Position numbers and translations under genes: made by a program. From the NCBI GenBank assembly GCA_014360195.1, contig JACIXY010000025.1, positions 1-41,679 of the forward strand: a DNA stretch of 41,679 bases, written 5' to 3'. Each line of letters opens with the position of its first letter. Position 1 is the stretch's first letter. Below are positions 1-9,285 of the stretch, one piece after another. This stretch comes from Bacillota bacterium. GTDB lineage: Bacteria > Bacillota > SHA-98 > UBA4971. The notes beneath the pieces were generated by a model. The model was not told the DNA's origin. It ran no database searches and saw only the letters and a list, made by a program, of their open reading frames with translations.

Positions 1-219
1 TCAGGGTCCCACCGCCCGCACACCGGCATCCACGTATGATCTGCACAGCCGAGAGTGGCACGAACTCACGGAAGAGACGGTCGGCCTTCTCGGGTTCACA
101 GCAATACGCTGGAGCGAAATGCTGACACATGACCGCCCCACACAGCCAATTGCCAGCCTCGCAGTAAAGCCACTGCCTTCATGAGTCCAGCCCACGAGGA
201 GCCCGCCAACTCGTTGGTG

Positions 220-1359
220 CTACAGCCATTCAAGCGCCCGGTCCACAATCGTCGCGAGGGCGCCGCGGTGCAGAGAGACGGCCCCTTCCGGGCACATCTC
301 CTGGCAGCAGAAACAGCGTATGCAGCGGCGGGGGTCTATCTTGGCTCTCTCCGAGGCCACCACGATGGCTCCGGGCGGGCACGACTGCGCACAGACTCCA
401 CATCCGACGCACTTAGCCGCATCCACCCGAGGGCTTGCGGTGACGTGCTTTCGGACGGCCCTCACGAACGTGAATATGCCCGAGGTCGCGCGCGTGGCCG
501 GCGGGAGGGCGAAGTCGGTCACCGGGAAGTCTTCTGGCCGTGCTCCCACCACCTCAATCTCCTCCGGGCGTGTGCTCCCCACGCCAAGGTCCCTTGCGGC
601 CCGGAGGTAGGGCACGCGCACGGGATCCGCTCCAGCGAGGCGAAGGGCGATCGTATCGAGGGCAATCGGATCCTCCGACGCCAGTATTGCTCCAACGTGC
701 CTCGTACGCCCATGCGACGGCCCGTCACCGTCCATGGCCACCACTGCGTCCAGCAGCGAAAGACGCGGCTTTACTAGGCTGAGGAGGTCCAACAACATCA
801 GGGAAAAGGCATGTGGATCGTTGTACCTCAGATGCATGCGCAGCTTCTCCGCCCCTGCAATGCAGCCGAACAGGTTCTTGACCGCGCCGGTAAACGTCAT
901 GAACCCGTGGGTTTTCATCTTGGCCACGTTGATGATCCCCGAGGCGTCCACGACGGGCCGCGCCAGGACGAACTCCTTGCAAACCCGGCCGGTGGAGTGT
1001 TTGCGCGCGCTTCCGTCCTCAAAGGAGACAAGGCGCACGCCCGCCTCGCCGCAGGCCGCGGCTATCCCGCATTTCTCCGCGACAGCGAACACGCTGCCAT
1101 GGCCCGGGCTGTCCCCCACCGCAACCTCGGCGCCAGACCGCCTGAGAAGCTTGAGGACGGCGCCCACGACCACCGGATGGGTCGTCACCGCCCTGTCAGG
1201 CGGGTAGGGTGAGAGCATATTGGGCTTCACCAGCACAAACCCTTCACGGGGCAAAAAGCCGTCAACGCCACCGAGGAGACCGACGGCGGTGTCAACCGCA
1301 TGGGCGACCTCCTCCTGCGAATAGGACCTGCATGCGATAAGCGCTACTTTGGTCTTCAA
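220..1359 (-). CDS. DUF362 domain protein with C-terminal 2x[4Fe-4S] ferredoxin domain
   Basis: The protein has a DUF362 body followed by a C-terminal ferredoxin domain. Two CxxCxxCxxxCP-type clusters are visible at about residues 317-361 (CVGCGVCAQSCPPG and CIRCFCCQEMCPEG), so two [4Fe-4S] clusters are expected. The DUF362 family is widespread in anaerobes; its exact reaction is not established, so a cytoplasmic redox or iron-sulfur role is inferred from the domains only. An upstream ATG at 1410 would add 17 residues, but the TTG at 1359 has a well placed AGGAGA ribosome site (1367-1372) and gives the usual N-terminus LKTKVALIACRSYS. Length about 379 residues. It stands alone, with no same-strand neighbour close by. 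I am sure of the family, not of a function. Confidence 0.88.
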   Translation of the reverse strand: MKTKVALIACRSYSQEEVAHAVDTAVGLLGGVDGFLPREGFVLVKPNMLSPYPPDRAVTTHPVVVGAVLKLLRRSGAEVAVGDSPGHGSVFAVAEKCGIAAACGEAGVRLVSFEDGSARKHSTGRVCKEFVLARPVVDASGIINVAKMKTHGFMTFTGAVKNLFGCIAGAEKLRMHLRYNDPHAFSLMLLDLLSLVKPRLSLLDAVVAMDGDGPSHGRTRHVGAILASEDPIALDTIALRLAGADPVRVPYLRAARDLGVGSTRPEEIEVVGARPEDFPVTDFALPPATRATSGIFTFVRAVRKHVTASPRVDAAKCVGCGVCAQSCPPGAIVVASERAKIDPRRCIRCFCCQEMCPEGAVSLHRGALATIVDRALEWL

Positions 1360-1473
1360 TACGGTCTCTCCTGTGTGCTTCCCCCGGCTCAACGCGGGGC
1401 GCTCATTCAAGGCCCACGGGCATCACGACACGAACACCAAACACTCAGGCGCCCTTGAGAGTGCAAGGCTCCG

Positions 1474-1605
1474 TCAAACGCGGGCTTGACTGCCGGACCG
1501 AAACCGATAATTCCTGAGAGACATGCCGCCGGCTCGCCTCATCCCGAAGTGCTCGTAAAAGGGTTGCGGGTCCGGGTCGCAAAGCAAGTCGATATACGGA
1601 CCTAC
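1474..1605 (-). pseudogene. C-terminal remnant of a GNAT acetyltransferase
   Basis: A frame covering about 43 codons translates to a typical end of a GNAT N-acetyltransferase: it contains YIDLLCDPDPQPFYEHFGM and then GGMSLRNY, which matches the usual last beta strands and helix of that fold. The frame becomes recognisable exactly where the methyltransferase gene ends (its stop lies at 1602-1604). Upstream of that point the same frame is only a shadow of the methyltransferase. No start codon or ribosome site belongs to it. I read it as the 3' end of a lost acetyltransferase gene, cut at a rearrangement junction. Confidence 0.5.
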
Positions 1606-2579
1606 TTGACTGCGGTGATCATCGGGTCGGTGTCGATGGGCGCGGGCATATCGATGACGGCTTTCACGAGCGGCGCCAGGAGGTCCTCCACCGCCTCCAA
1701 GCTGCGCGGGCGCCGTTCCTGCGGCAGGTTGCTGAACAGGCGGCCGGCAAACGGCCCGCCGCCGTGCGATGGGATCACCTCGCTGAACCCGGCCTCGGTA
1801 AGCCACTCCGCAAGGGTCCGCCCGCAAGGGTGTCTCAGGGTGCACGCCCGGGCATCCAGGATGCGTGGACGCAGCCGCTCGAGCAGGTCAACGGTGAACC
1901 CCTCGTAGTTGCAAGGACACCCCTCGCTGCGGAGGAGGTCCGCCACATCTTTGCGGGACATCGCAAGCGTAAGCCCGTATTGGTCGGCTCGCTCTTCATC
2001 GATGTGGCGGTCGTAGAAGACAAGGCGGCAGGTGCGATCATCTATCCCGAGCACCCAGATCTCGCGTTCCTTGCCGTTGCGGTAAACGCCAAGGGCCTCG
2101 TAGCCGATACGGAGGCGCCCATCGGGCTTCAAGACGCGGCATAGCTCCCGTAAGGTGAACTTCGGGTCGGGCGTCTGCTCCACGGAACTTGCAGCCATCA
2201 CCCCGTCAAACGTGGCATCCCCGAAAGGAAGCGGAGTTCCCGCAGGAGCATGCACGAACTTCGCGTTTGATATGCCCAGGCGCCTCGCGTTCTGGGAGCA
2301 GACTTCGACTCGCCGCGCCGACGCGTCAACACCCACGACCACTCCCGCAAAACGTGCCACGCCAAGAGACGGCCAGCCATCGCCGGGCCCGAAGTCGAGA
2401 AGCCGCTTCCCCGCCCCTCGCGTCGCAAAGAGGAAATCGAGAATCTGCCCGCGGTCAACCCAGTGCCACCTTTCGTCGTGACCTGTATTCGCCAGTCGCC
2501 GCAAGATCCCCTTCCTGCCAAGTAGTGGCAGGCATCTATGACCAAGCGACCTGACCAGGTGCAGCCCTGTCAGAAACAT
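1602..2579 (-). CDS. Class I SAM-dependent methyltransferase
   Basis: A Rossmann-fold methyltransferase of the Methyltransf_11 type. Motif I is LLDFGPGDG at residues 60-68 and the acidic motif II is VVGVDAS at 81-87; a motif IV-like block (GDATFDGVMAASSVEQ) and LCRVLKPDGRLRIGY follow, as in ubiE-like enzymes. The last 100 or so residues are not typical of the family and could select the substrate, which cannot be told from sequence. Start ATG at 2579 is preceded by GGAGG with 9-nt spacing. It is divergent from the VapBC-like module at 2642. Length 325 residues. The stop coincides with the beginning of an acetyltransferase remnant, so the 3' end may be rearranged. Confidence 0.85.
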   Translation of the reverse strand: MFLTGLHLVRSLGHRCLPLLGRKGILRRLANTGHDERWHWVDRGQILDFLFATRGAGKRLLDFGPGDGWPSLGVARFAGVVVGVDASARRVEVCSQNARRLGISNAKFVHAPAGTPLPFGDATFDGVMAASSVEQTPDPKFTLRELCRVLKPDGRLRIGYEALGVYRNGKEREIWVLGIDDRTCRLVFYDRHIDEERADQYGLTLAMSRKDVADLLRSEGCPCNYEGFTVDLLERLRPRILDARACTLRHPCGRTLAEWLTEAGFSEVIPSHGGGPFAGRLFSNLPQERRPRSLEAVEDLLAPLVKAVIDMPAPIDTDPMITAVK

Positions 2580-2602
2580 GAACCGTCGCCTCCGGAGCCA
2601 GA

Positions 2603-2631
2603 TTGACTTCCTCTATGACTCATGGTATGAT
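2603..2631 (+). promoter_or_regulatory. Sigma-A promoter of the VapBC-like module
   Basis: TTGACT at 2603-2608, a 17-bp spacer and TATGAT at 2626-2631 match the vegetative promoter consensus in 5 of 6 bases each. Transcription should begin near 2638, so the earlier in-frame TTG at 2603 cannot be the antitoxin start. Confidence 0.6.
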
Positions 2632-2641
2632 GCATCTGGTG

Positions 2642-3073
2642 ATGCAAATGATGAAGGCAAACGATGGTTCATTGAAACCGATCACGGTACGTATCCCGGA
2701 GGAAGAATACGAACGCTTGAAGAAGTACGCTTGTGCCCGGGATATCTCCTTAAACTCTGTGGTGGCAGAAGCCATCGCCCAGTATGAGGCGAGGGTCGAG
2801 CGTCGTGAAGCCATCAGCCGGATTCATGCCTTCCAGCGCCGGCTTCGCGACGGGCACAAACAGGGCAGCGACTCGGTGGAGTTGCTTCGCCAGATACGGG
2901 AGGCCCGTGCCAATCGGCAGATTCCCGATGACGAGACGTTCGCAGGCCACGGGGAAGCCGGGAATCGCGGGCCGGGCGCGGGCAGCAGCGGCAGCAGTAG
3001 CGGCAGCAGTAGCAGTAGCAGTAGCGGGAGCGGGAGCGGGAGCGGGAGCGAGAACGGAAGGTGGAAACCATGA
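2642..3073 (+). CDS. Ribbon-helix-helix antitoxin with Gly/Ser-rich tail
   Basis: The N-terminal part (KPITVRIPEEEYERLKKYA) is a ribbon-helix-helix DNA-binding segment as in CopG/VapB-type antitoxins, followed by a charged helical region expected to hold the toxin. The last 35 or so residues are an almost pure Gly/Ser run encoded by a simple-sequence tract, which is unusual for an antitoxin. The start is uncertain: in-frame ATGs lie at 2642, 2648 and 2651, none with a clear ribosome site, and the promoter just upstream argues for a short or absent leader. Its stop overlaps the toxin start (ATGATG at 3070-3075), the tight coupling typical of toxin-antitoxin pairs. The protein probably binds and neutralises the PIN toxin and represses its own promoter. 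Confidence 0.78.
   Translation: MQMMKANDGSLKPITVRIPEEEYERLKKYACARDISLNSVVAEAIAQYEARVERREAISRIHAFQRRLRDGHKQGSDSVELLRQIREARANRQIPDDETFAGHGEAGNRGPGAGSSGSSSGSSSSSSSGSGSGSGSENGRWKP
2971..3052 (+). repeat. Gly/Ser-coding simple-sequence tract (GGCAGC / AGCGGG units)
   Basis: Runs of GGCAGCAGC, AGCAGT and then AGCGGG repeat in steps of 3 and 6 bases, keeping the antitoxin frame open and encoding a flexible Gly/Ser tail. Repeats of this kind change length by replication slippage. Confidence 0.8.
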
Positions 3074-3480
3074 TGGTTTGCGTGGACGCGAGCCTGGTCT
3101 TGAAGTGGTTGACGTACGAGGCCGGGAGCGACGAGGCCATAGCGTGGCTCAGCATACACGCCGACGATGAGTTCATCGCCCCGGCGCACCTCCCCATAGA
3201 GGTCGCCTCGGTTCTGCGCCAGAAGGCGCGGCGGGGCGAGATCACCCACGAGGACGGTATGGAAGCGCTCCAACTCCTCAACTCCCTCAATATCAGATTT
3301 ACGTGGGACCAGGAGCTTACAGAAAGAGCCCTCACCCTGGCTACCGAGCTTGACCAGCCGACAGTCTACGACACCGCGTACCTGGCGCTCGCCGCCAGGG
3401 AGCAATGCGAGCTGTGGACGGCAGATGGCCGCTTCGCCCGCGCCGCATCACCGCGGTACCCATTTGTCAGGGGCCTGTGA
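3070..3480 (+). CDS. PIN-domain toxin (VapC-like)
   Basis: A PIN-domain ribonuclease of about 136 residues, the normal VapC length. The expected acidic residues are present: MVCVDAS at the start, a mid-protein Glu in the IEVASVLR helix, DTAYLALA late in the protein, and a final acidic block in WTADGRF. Such toxins cut RNA, often initiator tRNA, with Mg2+ bound by these acids; the target here is unknown. ATG at 3070 or 3073 follows GGAAGGTGG and overlaps the antitoxin stop, so the two are translated together. It is convergent with glnS. Confidence 0.85.
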   Translation: MMVCVDASLVLKWLTYEAGSDEAIAWLSIHADDEFIAPAHLPIEVASVLRQKARRGEITHEDGMEALQLLNSLNIRFTWDQELTERALTLATELDQPTVYDTAYLALAAREQCELWTADGRFARAASPRYPFVRGL

Positions 3481-3524
3481 GTACCTGCGCCGTCCGACGT
3501 AGACAAGGTGTGGCTCAGGGTGTG

Positions 3525-5234
3525 TCAGCCTTTCTGCTCGCCGCCGCTCGCCTTCTGGATCTTGGCCCATTCGTCTTTCAGGCCGACCGTGCGGTTGAAC
3601 ACCAACCTCCGTTCACCCGCGCCTTGCGATGAATCGGGATCTACGCAGAAGTAACCGAGGCGCTCGAACTGGAACCGGTCGCCCGGCGCCGCGCCGGCCA
3701 GAGACGGTTCGACCTTGCACCCCGTAAGCACCCTCAGCGAGTCCGGGTTCACGCACGAAAGGAAATCCTCCTCGGCGCCCGGGTCCTCCTTCGTAAAAAG
3801 ACGATCGTACAGGCGAACCTCGGCCTCGAGCGCGTGCGCGGCCGACACCCAGTGCAGGGTGGCCTTGACCCGGCGCCCGTCCGGGGCAGAGCCTCCCAGC
3901 GTGTCCGGGTCATACGTGCAGTGCAGCTCGGTCACCTCGCCCGTCTTCTCGTCCTTCACCACGTCCGTGCACTTGATGAAATAGGCGTACCGCAGCCTCA
4001 CCTCGCGCCCGGGGGCAAGGCGGTAGAACTTCGGCGGCGGCTCCTCCTTGAAGTCGTCCCGCTCGATGTAGAGCACGCGCGAGAACGGCACCTTTCGCGT
4101 CCCCATGGACGGGTCCTCGGGGTTGTTCACGGCCTCCAGCCACTCCACCTTGTCCTCGGGGTAATTGTCGATGACCACGCGGAGGGGGCGGAGGACGGCC
4201 ATCACGCGCTGCGCCCGCCGGTTCAGGTCCTCGCGGACGCAGTGCTCGAGCAAAGCGATGTCCACAACACTGTTGGCCTTGGCCACGCCAATGCGCTCGC
4301 AGAAGGTGCGTATGGACTCCGGCGTGTAGCCACGCCGCCGCAGGCCCGAGATGGTGGGCATCCTGGGGTCGTCCCAGCCGGAGACGATGCCGCGCTTCAC
4401 GAGCTCCAGGAGTTTGCGCTTGCTCATCACGGTGTAGCTCAAGTTCAGGCGCGCAAACTCGATCTGACGGGGCCGGCTCGGGACACTCACGTTCTCGATG
4501 AGCCAGTCGTACAAGGGGCGATGGTCCTCGAACTCCAGCGTGCAGATGGAGTGGGTGATCCCCTCGAGCGCGTCCGAGAGCGGATGTGCAAAGTCGTACA
4601 TTGGGTATATGCACCACTTGTCGCCCGTCCGGTGGTGAGTCGCCCGGAGGATGCGGTAGAGGACCGGGTCGCGCATGTTGAGGTTGGGAGACGCCATATC
4701 GATCTTCGCCCGCAGGACGCGGGAGCCGTCGGGGAACTCCCCCGCCCGCATGCGCCGGAAGAGGTCGAGGTTCTCTTCGACCGAGCGATTGCGGTAGGGG
4801 CTCTCCTTGCCCGGCTCGGTGAGAGTGCCCCGATATTCCCTGATCTCGTCAGGGCTCAGGTCGCAAACGTATGCCTTTCCGGCCTTGATGAGCTCGACCG
4901 CATACTCGTAGAGCTGCTCGAAGTAGTCAGACGCGTAGAACAGCCGGTCATCCCAGTCGAAGCCGAGCCAGCGCACGTCTTCCTTGATGGACTCGACGTA
5001 TTCGACGTCCTCCTTGGTCGGGTTGGTGTCGTCGAAGCGAAGGTTGCACAATCCCCCGTATTTGGCGGCGATGCCGAAGTTCAGGCAAATGGACTTGGCG
5101 TGGCCTATGTGCAGGTAACCGTTGGGCTCGGGTGGGAACCGCGTATGCACCCGGCCGTTGTTCTTGCCCTGCTTCAAGTCTTCTTCGATGATGTCCTCGA
5201 TGAAGTTGGAAGGGGTCGCACTAGTTGCCGTCAC
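3525..5234 (-). CDS. glnS: Glutaminyl-tRNA synthetase
   Basis: Class I aminoacyl-tRNA synthetase that charges tRNA-Gln with glutamine. The HIGH signature lies in [15 protein letters not shown] (HIGH at residues 42-45) and the KMSKS-equivalent is VMSKRK at 269-274; the ERDDF and anticodon-binding beta-barrel region follow to the C-terminus. At 569 residues it has the normal full length. A longer frame starts at 5273, but GTG at 5234 has AGGGAGG 8 nt upstream and gives the usual short N-terminus before [10 protein letters not shown]. Many Bacillota lack this enzyme and use the GatCAB amidotransferase instead, so this strain belongs to the subset with direct Gln-tRNA charging, or has both. It is monocistronic. 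Confidence 0.96.
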   Translation of the reverse strand: MTATSATPSNFIEDIIEEDLKQGKNNGRVHTRFPPEPNGYLHIGHAKSICLNFGIAAKYGGLCNLRFDDTNPTKEDVEYVESIKEDVRWLGFDWDDRLFYASDYFEQLYEYAVELIKAGKAYVCDLSPDEIREYRGTLTEPGKESPYRNRSVEENLDLFRRMRAGEFPDGSRVLRAKIDMASPNLNMRDPVLYRILRATHHRTGDKWCIYPMYDFAHPLSDALEGITHSICTLEFEDHRPLYDWLIENVSVPSRPRQIEFARLNLSYTVMSKRKLLELVKRGIVSGWDDPRMPTISGLRRRGYTPESIRTFCERIGVAKANSVVDIALLEHCVREDLNRRAQRVMAVLRPLRVVIDNYPEDKVEWLEAVNNPEDPSMGTRKVPFSRVLYIERDDFKEEPPPKFYRLAPGREVRLRYAYFIKCTDVVKDEKTGEVTELHCTYDPDTLGGSAPDGRRVKATLHWVSAAHALEAEVRLYDRLFTKEDPGAEEDFLSCVNPDSLRVLTGCKVEPSLAGAAPGDRFQFERLGYFCVDPDSSQGAGERRLVFNRTVGLKDEWAKIQKASGGEQKG

Positions 5235-5516
5235 GGTCCTGACCTCCCTGAGGGCTTCAATGTAACCATACACCTAAATCCTACCACAGCACCACCTTCC
5301 GGTCCAGGTCCCTGTCCCTGGCGCGCATATGGCAATTGTGGTGCATGAGGGGTACCACCACTTCCTGGATAGCGGCATGATATTTACCCTTTCATCCTGT
5401 TGCCTCATCGCCTCGTCTGTCTTTTCGTCGCGAACGACGCCCCGGTCTGCACGCAAGACTCCCTAAAAGGGAATGTACTCTCCAATTGTTACACGCACTC
5501 ATACTGTTTCCCCTCC

Positions 5517-5545
5517 TTTACACCCCATCCCCATCAGCGTATACT
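5517..5545 (+). promoter_or_regulatory. Sigma-A promoter of the DegV gene
   Basis: TTTACA at 5517-5522, a 17-bp spacer and TATACT at 5540-5545 each match the consensus in 5 of 6 bases. The predicted start near 5552 gives a leader of about 90 nt before the TTG at 5642 and supports that start over the long upstream extension of the frame. Confidence 0.65.
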
Positions 5546-5641
5546 TTTCCTTGGAGTCCCAATCGATTCCCAACTGCCCCTTTATGTGGCTATCTACCCC
5601 GATGTCTTGAGTCGCGACGTTCAAGGGAGGTGTATTCGGGC

Positions 5642-6493
5642 TTGGCACGCGTCAAAATCATAACCGACTCCACCGCAGACCTTAGCCCAGAGCTAATCCG
5701 GAAGTATGACATCACCGTGGTTCCCTACGTCGTCAACTTTGAATCCGACAGCTTCCAGGACGGGGTGGACATCTCCACAGCCGCGCTTTTCGAGATGGTC
5801 GCTCGGCGCGGAATGCTTCCCAAGACCTCGGCGCCCAACCTCGCGCAGTTCCATCGCGTTTTTGAGGACGCCCTGAAGGACGCGGACAAGGTCGTGTACA
5901 TCGGCATCTCGAGCAAGTTCTCGTCCGGGACACCCACGGCGAAGCTTGCTGCGGCGGACTTCCCTGAGGGAAAGGTGACCGTCATCGACTCGGCGAACCT
6001 TTCCACCGGCATCGGCCTTCAGGTGCTTCTCGCCTGCGACCTGGCCGCCGCCGGCAAAACTGCGCAGGCCATCGCATCCGCTGTCGAGAGCGTCATCCCG
6101 CGGGTGAGGACGTCTTTCATAATCGACACTCTGGACTACCTCAGGATGGGCGGAAGATGCTCGGGCGTTCAGGCGCTCGTCGGAAGCCTGCTCCAGATAA
6201 GGCCCGTGATCTCCGTAGTTGACGGGGGCATGGTCGTATCAGGAAAAGTGAGAGGCCCCAGGAAGAAGGCGCTTGACAAGCTGCTGGACGATTTCAGGGC
6301 CGACTCGGCCCGCGTGGTCCCAGACCGCGTCTTCGTAACCCATACCGGCTGCCATGAAGACGCGCTTTACCTAAAGGACGGGATCCGGAAGGCCGCCCCG
6401 GCTGTAAGGGAGGTCCTTGAAACCACTGCCGGGGCTGTCATCGCCAGCCACTGCGGCCCGAACACCATCGGGATCCTCTACATAGTGGAGTAG
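5642..6493 (+). CDS. DegV family fatty-acid-binding protein
   Basis: Full-length DegV/FakB-type protein of 283 residues. It opens with KIITDSTADLSPEL, the family signature, and carries the conserved VVPYVV, ISSKFSGT-like (here GISSKFSSGTPTA), TLDYLRMGGR and HTGC blocks. In characterised members such as FakB the protein holds a fatty acid and presents it to the kinase FakA for phosphorylation and entry into phospholipid; no fakA is in this window. The TTG start at 5642 has AAGGGAGG 9-10 nt upstream and lies 90 nt after a good promoter. A 52-residue upstream extension of the frame has no homology-like sequence and is rejected. It is transcribed alone. Confidence 0.92.
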   Translation: MARVKIITDSTADLSPELIRKYDITVVPYVVNFESDSFQDGVDISTAALFEMVARRGMLPKTSAPNLAQFHRVFEDALKDADKVVYIGISSKFSSGTPTAKLAAADFPEGKVTVIDSANLSTGIGLQVLLACDLAAAGKTAQAIASAVESVIPRVRTSFIIDTLDYLRMGGRCSGVQALVGSLLQIRPVISVVDGGMVVSGKVRGPRKKALDKLLDDFRADSARVVPDRVFVTHTGCHEDALYLKDGIRKAAPAVREVLETTAGAVIASHCGPNTIGILYIVE

Positions 6494-6963
6494 CACCCAA
6501 CACCGCAGAATCGCGCGCTCATGCACTTGTGCAGGCACGCAATCGTGTACACCTCGCAGCAGGGGCTAAGCGAGGGTTCGTTAGTTCTTCCCGGTTTGCT
6601 AGCATCTGGTGGGTTGCCGGTGTTGTCCTCTCTCTTTGAGTCACCGGCAACCCCTCCCAAAGTCGGAAGCATTTCTGCACGAGGGTGTTGATGTCTTCCA
6701 CATCATGTCAACGCAGCCCGGTTGAAGCGCGCAAAACCGTCGCAATGCTCAGCTAAAATGGGCGCTGCTGGGGAAGTTCAACAATCTCCTGCATCCCCAC
6801 TTAGCTGAGTACGGCCTCGGCGACCCCTGCGCCTGTTCTGGAGTAGTGTAGCCCAGCGCAGGAACCCTGCACTTGCGGCGCGCTCCCGAGACCAAACCAC
6901 CGTGTCGCCTCGGCGCCTCGGGCCCCAGGGGAAACATACCGCCATGGGATGCCAAGCACGTCG
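6494..6963. other. Non-coding gap of 470 bp between convergent degV-type and kinase genes
   Basis: No convincing gene is seen. Open frames here have no recognisable domain and no ribosome sites. The notable content is a 12-bp perfect inverted repeat at 6611-6653, whose arms recur at 24336-24451. A short TGCACTTGTGCA palindrome lies at 6523-6534. Confidence 0.6.
6611..6653. repeat. Inverted repeat GGGTTGCCGGTG ... CACCGGCAACCC, copy 1
   Basis: Perfect 12-bp arms at 6611-6622 and 6642-6653 surround a 19-nt centre. The left arm continues as GGGTTGCCGGTGTTG, identical over 15 nt to the inverted right arm of the copy at 24336-24451. The flank AAAGTCGGAAG also resembles AAGACTTCGGAA next to the other copy. 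No T-run follows on either strand, so a Rho-independent terminator is unlikely. Confidence 0.7.
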
Positions 6964-9285
6964 CTACTTCGGAGCAACGGGCAACACCACCGTGAACACA
7001 GCCCCGGCGCCTGGCGCGCTCTCGACCCGGATCGTGCCGCCGTGCTGCTTCACGATTTGCATGGATATGGTGAGCCCAAGGCCTGTCCCGTGTTTCTTCG
7101 TTGTGAAGAACGGACGGAAGATACGCGACATGACTTCGCCACTCATGCCCGGCCCGGTGTCACAAAACTCGATTTCAACGAAGCGTCCGTCCGCCGAGGT
7201 TCGGGTCGAGACTCGCAGCTCACCGCCTCCCGCTGGAGCCATTGCCTCAAGGCTGTTCCTGCAGAGATTCAGAAACACCTGCTCCAGCTTCCCGCCGTCG
7301 GCCATCACCTCCGGTGTGCCCTCGGCATAGGCTCTCACGATCGTGATCCCGATGTTCGATGCCTGAGGTTCGACGATCTCGAGCACTTCTTCAAGCATGC
7401 CGGCCAGGGAAAGCGGCGCAAGGTCGGCGGTCACAGGCTTCGCAAGCTGTGAGAAGTCCTCCACGACGTTGCTGATCTGATCGAGCTGGCGGAACAGGCG
7501 CCCTATCCGATTCTTCGTCGCGTCCGATACGGTCGGATCGGACTGCATCACCTGAAGATAACCCTTTATCACCGCAAGCGGGTTCTTGATCTCGTGGGCT
7601 GCTCCTGCCGCGAGTTGCTCGAGGGTCGCGATCCGCTCCGCCATGGCCTCCTGCGCAGCACTTGCCGAAGGGCGTGTTCTGAGCGCCATGGTTTGCCAGA
7701 GATCGGCGATGCCGTCGCGCACACCGTCCAGAAAATCAAACTCCTCTTGGGAAAACGCCTCGCTCCCTCTCTTGCCCAGTACCAGGGTAGCTCCAACGGA
7801 GCCGGCGCTCGCGAGGGGCACGATGAGCCCTACCTGCCAGCGCGCGTCCGGTAGGTAAAGCCGCTTTATCGCGAGCGCGTTCACGAACGGCCTCCCATGC
7901 TGCAACACCTGGCGCACCCACGCCTCGGCATCAGGTTCCCCGGTCGCGCAGCCCGGAATGTTCCCCGGTGTCGCAGGGATCGCGAAAGTCGCGAAACCTT
8001 CCGGCCTTCCTGGGTGGCCTGGGTCGCTGTCCGGCCCGGTCGGGGGAAACGAACATGATTGAACAACCACGAAATCCTCCGCCTCGTCGCGGCGCTCGGC
8101 GAGTGCACCGACGTCGAACGCAACGTTCGTGCGCAGTCGCCTGAGAAGTATCTCCGCCGCATGTGCAGGATCGCTGGATGTCTTGGTCACAGCAGCAAAC
8201 ATGTCAGCGAAACCACACCCGGAGTCTCCCCTGGTGCCCGAACAATTGATGCCCGCCTCAGCAAAGCCTTTGCCGATAGCCCCAGCAACGGCCTCCACCA
8301 GGCGCATGTCCGCCTCGCCCAGCCGCTCCCCTTGGGGCATCCACAGTTCCAGCACACCGGCGATTTCCGGCCCGCACCGGACCGGCGCACAGAAGACCTC
8401 CTCTTCCGCGTGTCCCTTTGGCCCGCGTAGCAGCGGGCAGACCACGAGTCCAGCACCCCCTCTGATGACGCTGGCCCTGAGAGGTGCGAGGGTCCGACAT
8501 TGCGAGGACGGCACCGGGTCGTTCGCCCTGGCGGAACGCGGTCGCCCCGACGAAGCGATCACCTCAAGCTCCCCTGTCTCCAGATTCAGGATCCGGAACA
8601 GAACGGCGTTGGCAAGACCGGCTCTCTCAAGCATGAGCACGGCTGTGTCCAGGAGACAACATAGCCGGCCCGCGGCTCGGAGCATGCCGCGTGCCTGCAG
8701 CACCCGGAGAAGGCGGGGTGCTCTCGCGCAGGTTTCCGCGTCGTGAGCTACCCGCCGCGCCAGGTCCGGAAGCTGATCCGTCAGTGCATGAAGGAGCTGA
8801 TCGGCCTCGGCCCCGAACGGAGGAGAGGACGCCCCACGGAAGACTGCAACCGCTGCTAGAAGTTCGTCGTCGCCGAACACTGGCGCAGCGAGCATCGACG
8901 CCAGGTCGAGCGCATCCCGGAGGTCGCGCGGAAGCTCGACCTGGACGCCCTGCCGGGCAGCGGAGGACACGTAGCCTGCAACGAATGCCCACAGTCTCTC
9001 ATACCTCTCGGAAGCTGGCTGAGGATAGACATGCGTGAAGGGCCGAGCTGTCGACAGCACGTCAGGATCCAGCTCCACGACCAGAGCGTGGTCGGCCCGG
9101 CACGCGAGGAGGACAACACGAAGCAACTCGCGATAGAAGGTTGCCCTGCCGCCGAGCCCGTCGAACGTAAAGAGATCCTTCGCCAGCGGAACCCAGCATG
9201 ATCCACGCGATGGGTGCGCCAACCCCGAAAGTGCGGCGTTGCGCAGGCATGAGTGTCCCCTGTCGCGACGTCGATCGCAAGTCAC
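6964..9285 (-). CDS. Soluble multi-GAF sensor histidine kinase
   Basis: A 773-residue orphan histidine kinase. The C-terminal third is complete: the phospho-acceptor H-box AAHEIKNPLAVIKGY has its His near residue 564, the N-box NLCRNSLEAM is near 673, the G1 box DTGPGM near 709 and the G2 box GTGLGL near 733, so both dimerisation and ATPase domains look functional. The first 540 residues hold at least two GAF-like regions and no membrane-spanning segment, so it should sense a small ligand or redox state in the cytoplasm. GTG at 9285 with GAGGT 9 nt upstream is the best start. No response regulator lies in the window, so the partner is unknown. Confidence 0.88.
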   Translation of the reverse strand: MTCDRRRDRGHSCLRNAALSGLAHPSRGSCWVPLAKDLFTFDGLGGRATFYRELLRVVLLACRADHALVVELDPDVLSTARPFTHVYPQPASERYERLWAFVAGYVSSAARQGVQVELPRDLRDALDLASMLAAPVFGDDELLAAVAVFRGASSPPFGAEADQLLHALTDQLPDLARRVAHDAETCARAPRLLRVLQARGMLRAAGRLCCLLDTAVLMLERAGLANAVLFRILNLETGELEVIASSGRPRSARANDPVPSSQCRTLAPLRASVIRGGAGLVVCPLLRGPKGHAEEEVFCAPVRCGPEIAGVLELWMPQGERLGEADMRLVEAVAGAIGKGFAEAGINCSGTRGDSGCGFADMFAAVTKTSSDPAHAAEILLRRLRTNVAFDVGALAERRDEAEDFVVVQSCSFPPTGPDSDPGHPGRPEGFATFAIPATPGNIPGCATGEPDAEAWVRQVLQHGRPFVNALAIKRLYLPDARWQVGLIVPLASAGSVGATLVLGKRGSEAFSQEEFDFLDGVRDGIADLWQTMALRTRPSASAAQEAMAERIATLEQLAAGAAHEIKNPLAVIKGYLQVMQSDPTVSDATKNRIGRLFRQLDQISNVVEDFSQLAKPVTADLAPLSLAGMLEEVLEIVEPQASNIGITIVRAYAEGTPEVMADGGKLEQVFLNLCRNSLEAMAPAGGGELRVSTRTSADGRFVEIEFCDTGPGMSGEVMSRIFRPFFTTKKHGTGLGLTISMQIVKQHGGTIRVESAPGAGAVFTVVLPVAPK

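Noticed and set aside
1-195. 64-codon minus-strand frame at the left edge
   Set aside because: No domain, no ribosome site; composition like random GC-rich DNA.
3834-5348. 504-codon plus-strand open frame
   Set aside because: Antisense shadow of glnS; Arg/Val/Glu-rich without any domain or ribosome site.
5274-5400. Possible T-box leader of glnS (GTGGTGGTACCCC on the minus strand)
   Set aside because: Only part of the T-box core matches, no terminator/antiterminator pair or T-run is visible, and there is no stem I; a covariance-model search would settle it.
6611-6653. Rho-independent terminator of the DegV gene
   Set aside because: The stem is strong but no T-run follows on either strand, and the arms recur elsewhere, so a repeat element explains it better.
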